In this document: one piece after another, positions 57,819 to 64,000 of the stretch
Numbering within the stretch: position 1 is the stretch's first letter
Layout: each line of letters begins with the position of its first letter
Source of the DNA: Streptomyces sp. WAC 01529
GTDB taxonomy: Bacteria > Actinomycetota > Actinomycetes > Streptomycetales > Streptomycetaceae
DNA: 64,000 bases
NCBI RefSeq assembly: GCF_003945545.1
Contig: NZ_CP029617.1
Span: 3,173,001 to 3,237,000, forward strand
Reading direction: 5' to 3'
Notes under the pieces: model-generated
Seen by the model: the letters and a program-made list of their open reading frames with translations, nothing else
Databases searched by the model: none
Told to the model about the DNA's origin: nothing
Made by a program: the position numbers and the translations under genes

Positions 57819-59054
57819 GTGACCGACACCGCGGGCTCGGGTTCCGGGACGGAGGAGACTCCGGGTCCCGAGGTGACGTACGGGCCCGGGGCGGGCGCCA
57901 GCCCCAGTGGGGCCGGCGCGGTGCGGCGCAGGCGGCGCTGGCTGCGGGGGCTCGCCCTCGGGGTCGCCATGCTGGTGCTCGCCGCGGGCGGCGCGGGCTG
58001 GGTCGCCTACCGCAAGCTCAGCGGCAACATCACCAAGGACACCGACGCCGCCGCCGAGCTGGCCCGCTTCGAGAAGGAGCGGCCGACGCCACTCGTGCAC
58101 GACGCCCAGAACATCCTGCTCATCGGCTCCGACACCCGCGCGGGCCCCGCCAACCGCAAGTACGGCAGGGATCCCGGCACCCAGCGCTCGGACACCACGA
58201 TCCTGCTGCACCTGGCCGCCGACCGGCAGAGCGCGACCGCCGTGTCGATACCCCGCGATCTGATGGTGGACATTCCCGGCTGCCGCAGGCCGGACGGTTC
58301 ACGGACGCGGGCCCAGTTCGCCCAGTTCAACTGGGCGTTCGAGTTCGGCGGGACGGCCTGCACGATCCGTACCGTCGAGAAGCTCACCAGGATCCGCGTC
58401 GACCACCACATGGTCGTGGACTTCGCGGGGTTCAAGGACATGGTCGACGCGGTGGACGGGGTGGAGGTGTGCCTGAAGGCGCCCATCGACGACGACGACG
58501 CCCACGTACGGCTCGCCCCCGGGCCCCGGACCCTCGACGGCGAACAGGCCCTCGGCTACGTACGCGCCCGCAAGAGCCTCGGCAACGGCAGCGACACCGA
58601 GCGGATGGACCGCCAGCAGGAGTTCCTCGGCGCACTCGTCAACAAGGTGCAGAGCAATGACGTCCTGCTGAATCCGGCGAAGCTCTACCCCGTCCTCGAC
58701 GCGGCGACCTCCTCGCTGACGACCGACCCCGCCCTGGCGAGCCTGCGCGGCCTGTACGAACTGGTGCGCGGCATGCGCAACATCCCCACGGAACGGGTGC
58801 AGTTCCTCACCGTCCCCCGGAAGTCGTACACCTACGACCCGAACCGCGACGAGCTGGTGGAACCCGCCGCCGAGCAGCTCTTCACCCGCCTGCGCACCGA
58901 CAGCCCGGTCCAGGTGATCCCGGAGAAGCCCGAGAAACCGGCGCCGGCCCAGCAACAGGCGGACAGCGACGGGAAGCCGGACGACCCTTCCCATACGCCG
59001 TCGCCCGCCCCGACATTCCGGGGCAACACCGCGGCGGAGGCCGCCTGCGAGTAA
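57819..59054 (+). CDS. LCP-family protein 1 (LytR-CpsA-Psr), glycopolymer transferase
   Basis: Attaches anionic or neutral glycopolymers from lipid carriers to peptidoglycan outside the membrane. It has 411 residues. A cytoplasmic lead is followed by one membrane helix (RGLALGVAMLVLAAGGAGWVAY). The LCP domain starts at NILLIGSDTRAG, with SDTTILLHLAADRQSATAVSIPRDLMVDIPGC (the Asp and Arg that bind pyrophosphate), and ends around residue 330. The tail is short and Pro-rich, and the LytR_C domain is absent. The GTG at 57819 has GAGGGG 11 bases upstream; a GTG at 57807 overlaps that site and is less likely. First of three LCP genes in a row. Confidence 0.93.
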   Translation: MTDTAGSGSGTEETPGPEVTYGPGAGASPSGAGAVRRRRRWLRGLALGVAMLVLAAGGAGWVAYRKLSGNITKDTDAAAELARFEKERPTPLVHDAQNILLIGSDTRAGPANRKYGRDPGTQRSDTTILLHLAADRQSATAVSIPRDLMVDIPGCRRPDGSRTRAQFAQFNWAFEFGGTACTIRTVEKLTRIRVDHHMVVDFAGFKDMVDAVDGVEVCLKAPIDDDDAHVRLAPGPRTLDGEQALGYVRARKSLGNGSDTERMDRQQEFLGALVNKVQSNDVLLNPAKLYPVLDAATSSLTTDPALASLRGLYELVRGMRNIPTERVQFLTVPRKSYTYDPNRDELVEPAAEQLFTRLRTDSPVQVIPEKPEKPAPAQQQADSDGKPDDPSHTPSPAPTFRGNTAAEAACE

Positions 59055-59279
59055 AGCGATCCTCAAGGGAAGGCCGCCTTCGACCTGGAAATAGGGCGGA
59101 TTGCCCAGTTGTAGGGGAGTGGAATTTGTCACCGGCGTCGTCGGGCGCTGAACTGGGCGGATAGTGTGAGCGATCCGGTGCGCCGGGCCCTCTCGGCCGC
59201 GCACCGCTGGAACGACTGACCGAGCGCCTTCTTGAGGGGGTAAGGCGCCGCGTGGCCCCGACGGAGGACGCAAACAACC

Positions 59280-61034
59280 GTGGACGCGCAAGGCCGTGGG
59301 CGGGCTGAGAACATCGACCCCGCAGACCAGTGGGTACTCAACCCGGACACCGGTGACTACGAACTGCGACTGAGCCCCTCCGCAGGGCAAGGACAGTCGA
59401 CGGTGCCTGGACCCCGCAGGGCCGACGCCCCCCGCCAGGGAGGGCGAGGCCGCCCCGCGCCGGGGCGCGACCGCGAGCGCCCGCGCCAGGGTGAGCGCGA
59501 CGAGCGCCGCGAGGTGCCCGGGCAGCGCAGGCGCCGCGTCAAGGAGCCGGAGACGACCGGCGGCGGCAGGCGCAAGCAGCGGCCGCGGAAGTCCAAGGGC
59601 AAGAAGGTCCTGGTGTGGACCGGCGGCACCCTGGCGTTCTTGCTGGTCACGGGGTGTGTCGGCGGCTATCTGTACTACCAGCACCTCAACGACAACATCA
59701 CGTCGATCAACGACGACGGCGCGGGCACCGGCGGCTTCAGCAAGGACCGGGCCATCAACATCCTGGTGGTCGGCACCGACAAGCGCAGCGGCGACGGCAA
59801 CAAGGGCTACGGCGACGAGGGCAGCCTCGGCCACGCGGACACCACGATCCTGCTGCACGTCTCCAAGGACCGTACGAACGCGACCGCGTTGAGCATCCCG
59901 CGCGACATGATCACGGACATCCCGGACTGCCCCACCACCATGAAGGACGGCAGCAAGAAGACCATCCCGGGGTCGACGAACGTCCGCTTCAACGAAAGCC
60001 TCGGCCAGAACGACCGCACGCCGAGCTGCACGATGCGCACGGTCACGAAGATCACCGGGATAAAGCTCGACCACTTCATGGTGGCCGACTTCAACGCGGT
60101 CAAGACGCTCTCCAGCGCGGTCGGCGGCGTGGAGGTCTGCCTCGCCAAGGACATCGACGACCCCAAGTCCCATCTGAAGCTGTCCAAGGGCAAGCACACG
60201 ATCGAGGGCGAGAAGGCGCTCGCGTTCGTGCGCACCCGGCACACGGTGGGCAACGGCGGCGACTTGAGCCGCATCGCGCTCCAGCAGCAGTTCCTCAGCG
60301 CGCTGATGCGCAAGCTGAAGTCGAGCGACACCCTGACCAATCCGAAGAAGATGTTCTCCCTGGCGGAGGCCGGCACCAAAGCGCTCACCGTCGACTCCAC
60401 GATCGCGGACATCATGAAGCTCCGTGACCTCGGCATGGAGCTGGGCAAGCTCGACATGAAGAACCTGACCTTCGCCACGCTGCCGGTCAAGGACAACCCC
60501 GCCGAGAAGACCCCCATCACGGTCGTGCCCGACCCGCCCAAGGCCGACCCGCTCTTCGCGATGCTCCGCGCCGACCAGTCGCTGACCGCGGTGAAGAAGA
60601 AGGAGAAGAAGGAGAAGGCCGCGGTGGCCGCCCGGTTGAAGGGCCCCAAGGCCGACCCCTCCGACGTGCGGGTCGACATCTACAACGGCAGTGGCAAGAC
60701 CGGCGCCGCTCAGACAACTCTCACCTGGCTGCAGAACACTGAGGGCGTGCTCAAGTCCAGCCAGCAGGGGAACGCGCCCTCGGTCATCAAGAAGACCACG
60801 CTGGAGTACGGACCGGCCCAGGCGGACCAGGCCCGACGGCTCGCCGAGATCATGGGTCTGCCCGCCTCCGCCCTGAAGCCGGGCAAGAGCGAGAAGAACG
60901 CACAGGGCCTCCCGGCCATGAAGCTGACGCTCGGCGGCGACTTCGAGGGCGCGGGGGTCCCCATCGCCCCGCCGTCGAAGGCGCCGGACGGGGTTCAGAA
61001 GGTCGAAGCCGACAAGACTGTGTGTGCCAAGTGA
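59280..61034 (+). CDS. LCP-family protein 2 with LytR_C domain
   Basis: An LCP transferase of 584 residues. The cytoplasmic N-terminal region (1-110) starts with the striking DPADQWVLNPDTGDYEL block and is rich in Arg and Gly. One membrane helix follows (VLVWTGGTLAFLLVTGCVGGYLYYQ), then the LCP domain with INILVVGTDKRSG, ADTTILLHVSKDRTNATALSIPRDMITDIPDC. A Lys/Glu-rich linker leads to a C-terminal LytR_C domain (VRVDIYNGSGKTGAAQTTLTWLQ... ARRLAEIMGLP). The GTG at 59280 has GGAGGA upstream. A 225-base gap separates it from LCP 1, so its own promoter is likely. Confidence 0.94.
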   Translation: MDAQGRGRAENIDPADQWVLNPDTGDYELRLSPSAGQGQSTVPGPRRADAPRQGGRGRPAPGRDRERPRQGERDERREVPGQRRRRVKEPETTGGGRRKQRPRKSKGKKVLVWTGGTLAFLLVTGCVGGYLYYQHLNDNITSINDDGAGTGGFSKDRAINILVVGTDKRSGDGNKGYGDEGSLGHADTTILLHVSKDRTNATALSIPRDMITDIPDCPTTMKDGSKKTIPGSTNVRFNESLGQNDRTPSCTMRTVTKITGIKLDHFMVADFNAVKTLSSAVGGVEVCLAKDIDDPKSHLKLSKGKHTIEGEKALAFVRTRHTVGNGGDLSRIALQQQFLSALMRKLKSSDTLTNPKKMFSLAEAGTKALTVDSTIADIMKLRDLGMELGKLDMKNLTFATLPVKDNPAEKTPITVVPDPPKADPLFAMLRADQSLTAVKKKEKKEKAAVAARLKGPKADPSDVRVDIYNGSGKTGAAQTTLTWLQNTEGVLKSSQQGNAPSVIKKTTLEYGPAQADQARRLAEIMGLPASALKPGKSEKNAQGLPAMKLTLGGDFEGAGVPIAPPSKAPDGVQKVEADKTVCAK

Positions 61035-61135
61035 CCTGAAGCGGTCGTTTCGCGTCTAACAATGCGCCAAGGGCAGAAGCACCAAGGCGTCGCGGAGCGG
61101 CCGCAGTTCGGGAACGGGGCGGGGAGGGGCTGGGG

Positions 61136-62815
61136 ATGAGGCAGAACAGCGTGCGTAAGGAGGGGGCGCGACAGCGTGCCCCGCACGCAAGTGATCACGG
61201 CTGGGACGACGGCCCGCACCAGGACGGCGCACCCCCCGGGGAGCCGTCGGCGGACACCGCCACGCCCCCCGCGGCGCGCCCGCCCGGCCACCGGCGCCGG
61301 CGCCGCGGCTCGGGCGGCACCGCACGCCCGCCGCGCCGCAAGCGCCGCGTCCTGCGCTGGTCGGCGACGATCCTCTCGGTACTGATACTCGGCACGGCCG
61401 GCGCCGGATACCTGTACTACCAGCACCTCAACGGCAACCTGGAGACGGACGACCTGAACCTCGGCGAGCACCGGGCCCCCGAGCCCACGCCCAACGCCGC
61501 GGGCCAGACGCCGCTCAACATCCTGCTCATCGGCTCCGACGCCCGGGACTCCAAGGAGAACCAGAAGCTCGGCGGCGCCAAGGACACCTTCGGCTCACCG
61601 CCGCTCGCGGACGTCCAGATGCTGCTGCACCTCTCGGCCGACCGCAGCAACATGTCGGTGATCAGCATGCCGCGCGACACCCTGCTGCAGATCCCCAAGT
61701 GCACCGACCCGGACGACGGCAAGGTCTATCCGCAGACCGGCCCGCGGACCATGACGAACCAGTCCCTCGGCCGCGGCGGGCCCGGCTGCACGGTCGCCAC
61801 CTGGGAGAAGCTCACCAACATCCACATCGACCACTTCATGATGGTCGACTTCGCGGGTGTGGTCTCCATGGCGGACGCCATCGGCGGCGTACCCGTCTGC
61901 GTGGACAAGAACATCCACTCGCGCGACAACCAGGGCCACGGCTCCGGTCTGAAGCTGGAGAAGGGCACCACGGAGGTCAAGGGCGAGCAGGCCCTGCAGT
62001 GGCTGCGCACCCGCTACGGCTTCGAGGGCGGCACCGACATAAGCCGCGCCAAGGCCCAGCACATGTACATGAACGCGCTGGTCCGCAAGCTCCGCGAGAA
62101 CACCGGCCTGACCAGCCCCAACCAGCTGCGCAAGCTCGCCGAGGAGGCGACGAACGCGCTGAAGGTCGACGACGGCCTCGGCACGATCAAGAAGCTCTAC
62201 GACCTCGGCAACGAGCTGAAGAAGGTCTCCCCGTCACGTACGACGATGACGACCATGCCCTTCGAGTACGTCGGCGCCCGCGTCATCCCCAAGCCCGGCG
62301 ATGCCGAGCAGCTCTTCCGGCTCGTGCGCGACGACATCCCGCTGGACGGAAAGGGCAGGAAGAAGCCGGCCAAGGAGAAGCTCTCGGACGATCCGGCGGC
62401 CGACGACGCCCAGATCGGGATCCAGGTCCAGAACGGCACGCGGACCGCCACCGAGCCCCCGGCGTCCGGCCGGGCGAACACGGTGGCGCAGCTCCTCACC
62501 GGCAAGGGCTTCACCAAGGCGACCCCGGACACGACGACCGTCCTGACCGAGGACAGGACGGTCATCCGCTACCCCAGCGCCGAGCTGGAGGGCGACGCCC
62601 AGCGGGTCGCCAAGTCGCTGGGCCTTCCGCTCAGTTCGGTGAAGAAGTCGACGGACGTCTCCGGTGTCACGCTGGTCGTCGGCGCCGACTGGCGCGAGGG
62701 CGAGAAGCCGCCCAAGGCGCCGAAGAAGGACGACAGGACGCCGGAGTCGGCGGACGCGCTCAGCGGCTCCGACAAGAAGGCCTGCATGAAGGTGGACCCG
62801 GACTTCACCTGGTAG
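61136..62815 (+). CDS. LCP-family protein 3 with LytR_C domain
   Basis: An LCP transferase of 559 residues. A charged Arg/Pro-rich cytoplasmic lead of about 75 residues is followed by the membrane helix LRWSATILSVLILGTAGAGYLYYQ. The LCP domain has LNILLIGSDARDSKENQKLGG, ADVQMLLHLSADRSNMSVISMPRDTLLQIPKC and the late QALQWLRTRYGFEGGTDISRAKAQ. The first core position reads ADVQ where LCP 1 and 2 have SDTT/ADTT; the Asp is kept. A LytR_C domain follows (IGIQVQNGTRTA... VAQLLTGKGF). The ATG at 61136 has GGGGAGGGG upstream. It lies 101 bases after LCP 2 and ends at a terminator hairpin. Confidence 0.94.
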   Translation: MRQNSVRKEGARQRAPHASDHGWDDGPHQDGAPPGEPSADTATPPAARPPGHRRRRRGSGGTARPPRRKRRVLRWSATILSVLILGTAGAGYLYYQHLNGNLETDDLNLGEHRAPEPTPNAAGQTPLNILLIGSDARDSKENQKLGGAKDTFGSPPLADVQMLLHLSADRSNMSVISMPRDTLLQIPKCTDPDDGKVYPQTGPRTMTNQSLGRGGPGCTVATWEKLTNIHIDHFMMVDFAGVVSMADAIGGVPVCVDKNIHSRDNQGHGSGLKLEKGTTEVKGEQALQWLRTRYGFEGGTDISRAKAQHMYMNALVRKLRENTGLTSPNQLRKLAEEATNALKVDDGLGTIKKLYDLGNELKKVSPSRTTMTTMPFEYVGARVIPKPGDAEQLFRLVRDDIPLDGKGRKKPAKEKLSDDPAADDAQIGIQVQNGTRTATEPPASGRANTVAQLLTGKGFTKATPDTTTVLTEDRTVIRYPSAELEGDAQRVAKSLGLPLSSVKKSTDVSGVTLVVGADWREGEKPPKAPKKDDRTPESADALSGSDKKACMKVDPDFTW

Positions 62816-62835
62816 CCCCGCCGGCCCCCGAGGGT

Positions 62836-62859
62836 GGCCCCCCGCGCACGCGAGGGGCC
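62836..62859. terminator. Hairpin between LCP 3 and the convergent glycosyltransferase
   Basis: Arms GGCCCC-c-CGCG and CGCG-a-GGGGCC with a two-base loop CA. It lies 20 bases after the LCP 3 stop and just before the convergent gene end. It is a bidirectional terminator without a T-run, the same shape as the hairpin after lpqB. Confidence 0.75.
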
Positions 62860-62861
62860 GT

Positions 62862-63899
62862 TCAGGCCTCCTGGGTCTCCCCCAGGACGGCCGGGCGGCG
62901 CGAGGCGATGACCTTCCTGGCCAGCGAGCGCGGGCTGGTGAGGAAGCCCCAGCCCCACGACATGTGCATGGTCGCCAGCGCCACCGGGATCTGGAGGCGC
63001 GCCTTCAGCGGCAGGCCCTTGCCCGCGGGGACGGAGCCCGCGGTGATCGCCGCGAGGTAGCCGCCGGGGATCACGAAGCCCCACGGCGTGAGCGCCGCGC
63101 CGACCACCAGGCCCGCCGCGATGGCGCAGAGCGCGGTCGGCGGCGCGAGGTAGCGCAGGTTGATGGAGCCCGCGTGGTAGCGGGCGACGACGTGCCGCCA
63201 GCGGCCGTAGTCCTTGTACTGCTTGGCCAGCGCCTTCACGCTCGGCCGCGGGCGGTAGGAGACGAGCAGGTCGGGCGAGAACCAGATCAGGCCGCCGGCC
63301 TCGCGGATGCGGAAGTTCAGCTCCCAGTCCTGGGCGCGGATGAACTCCTCGTTGTAACCGCCCTGCTGTTCGAGGGCCTCGCGGCGGAAGACGCCCAGAT
63401 AGACCGTCTCGGCCTGCTGGGCCTCGCCGCCGGTGTGGAAGGCGGCGTTGCCCACGCCGATCTTCGACGTCATGGCGGCGGCGACCGCGTACTCCCAGTC
63501 GTTCTGGCCCTCGGCGTGCATGATGCCGCCGACGTTCATCGCGCCGGTCTCCTCCAGGAGGCGGACGGCGGTCGTGATGTAGCCCGGCGAGAGCGCGGCG
63601 TGGCCGTCCACGCGCACCACGATCGGGTGACGCGAGGCCTTGATCGCGGCGTTCAGCGCCGCCGGCGTGCGCCCCGTCGGATTGGGGACCGTGTGCACCC
63701 TCGGGTCTTCCCTGACCAGCTCCGCGGCGATCTCGTCCGTGCGGTCGGTGGAGGGGCCGAGGGCGACGACGACCTCCATCTCACCCGCGTACTCCTGACG
63801 CAGGATCGCGTGGACGGCCTCGCGCAGATGCCGCTCCTCGTTGAGGACGGGCATGATCACGGATACGGCGGGCGGCTGCGCCTCAGACTTCGCGTTCAT
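62862..63899 (-). CDS. Family 2 glycosyltransferase, ExoA-like
   Basis: A 345-residue inverting glycosyltransferase. The catalytic GT2 domain starts PAVSVIMPVLNEERHLREAVHAIL, carries the metal-binding Asp in IVVRVDGHAALSPGYI near residue 98, and has the acceptor-side RAQDWELNFRIREAGG near 190. Two or three hydrophobic segments follow (LAPPTALCAIAAGLVVGAALTPWGFVIPGGYLAAI), so it is membrane attached. This pattern is that of the succinoglycan ExoA subgroup. The ATG at 63897-63899 is preferred, although an immediately preceding GTG exists. Its place next to three LCP genes suggests it adds a sugar to a cell-wall glycopolymer. Donor unknown. Confidence 0.9.
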   Translation of the reverse strand: MNAKSEAQPPAVSVIMPVLNEERHLREAVHAILRQEYAGEMEVVVALGPSTDRTDEIAAELVREDPRVHTVPNPTGRTPAALNAAIKASRHPIVVRVDGHAALSPGYITTAVRLLEETGAMNVGGIMHAEGQNDWEYAVAAAMTSKIGVGNAAFHTGGEAQQAETVYLGVFRREALEQQGGYNEEFIRAQDWELNFRIREAGGLIWFSPDLLVSYRPRPSVKALAKQYKDYGRWRHVVARYHAGSINLRYLAPPTALCAIAAGLVVGAALTPWGFVIPGGYLAAITAGSVPAGKGLPLKARLQIPVALATMHMSWGWGFLTSPRSLARKVIASRRPAVLGETQEA

Positions 63900-64000
63900 C
63901 ACGCGTCACGTTACCGCGAATGGGGGACACGGACGCGCGCCGTCCGGGTCGCTACCCCGGGCCGCATTTCGTATGGGCTTACGTTTCTCGGGTCCCCCAG
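63900..64000. other. Edge of window, upstream of the ExoA-like gene
   Basis: About 100 bases without a visible gene. It presumably holds the promoter of the minus-strand glycosyltransferase, but no clear -35/-10 pair is seen. Confidence 0.3.

Overview
The window is very GC-rich, its genes use G or C in third codon positions, and it carries a Streptomyces-type gene set: WhiB, MtrAB-LpqB, long-form HPF, the F420 genes fbiA/fbiB, three LCP proteins, and an rRNA operon with no tRNA in its spacer. I place it in the core chromosome of a Streptomyces species or close relative. From memory of family synteny, the order secA, lpqB-mtrB-mtrA, ahcY, manA-SIS-manB, DUF3499, zincin-like protein, whiB, fbiA-fbiB, manC, LCP is broadly shared with mycobacteria (Rv3240c to Rv3267). 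The window is therefore mostly conserved core, with a few Streptomyces-side insertions.

Layout. 1-5.0 kb: a HAD hydrolase cut by the window edge, a DUF6912-like protein, an Rv3235-family protein and secA with a clear terminator. 5.3-10 kb: a GNAT acetyltransferase, a YcaQ-type winged-helix protein, a response regulator without a neighbouring kinase, hpf and comF. 10-16.5 kb: the envelope-stress and cell-cycle operon mtrA-mtrB-lpqB (minus strand), then mtnA. 16.6-22.2 kb: a tightly overlapped five-gene membrane operon (GDPD-type membrane protein, DUF4129, DUF4350, MoxR ATPase, DUF58) that converges on an rRNA operon and shares its terminator. 22.2-28 kb: 5S, 23S and 16S rRNA on the minus strand, with candidate promoters upstream of 16S. 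28-36 kb: SpoIIM-like and RDD membrane proteins, an uncharacterised protein, ahcY, a stand-alone fructose-type PTS permease and a cation diffusion facilitator. 36-43 kb: manA, a SIS-domain protein, a Trm112-like protein, manB, an L-lactate permease and a DUF3499 protein. 43-49 kb: a degenerate zincin, a DUF5719 secreted protein, a giant membrane glycosyltransferase and whiB. 50-53 kb: a cysteine dioxygenase and the F420 genes fbiA-fbiB. 53-64 kb: an AlkA-like glycosylase, manC, a PGRP amidase, a TIGR03089 protein, three consecutive LCP-family genes and an ExoA-like glycosyltransferase.

How the genes fit together. The right half is dominated by envelope assembly. manA, manB and manC supply GDP-mannose, the two glycosyltransferases and DUF5719 are likely consumers or partners, the LCP proteins attach glycopolymers to peptidoglycan, and the amidase remodels the wall. 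The left half covers protein export (SecA), envelope sensing (MtrAB-LpqB) and ribosome hibernation (HPF).

I see no mobile element, prophage, CRISPR array, tRNA or dedicated biosynthetic cluster. The most unusual signals are non-coding: a directly repeated pair of TTATCCACA DnaA-box-like 9-mers between lpqB and comF; a perfect 24-bp palindrome before the ycaQ-like gene; two tandem pairs of a 51-bp hairpin-forming element; 27-bp and 39-bp tandem repeats; and a structured leader before ahcY. Start sites, promoters and terminators are read by eye, so all regulatory calls are inferences.
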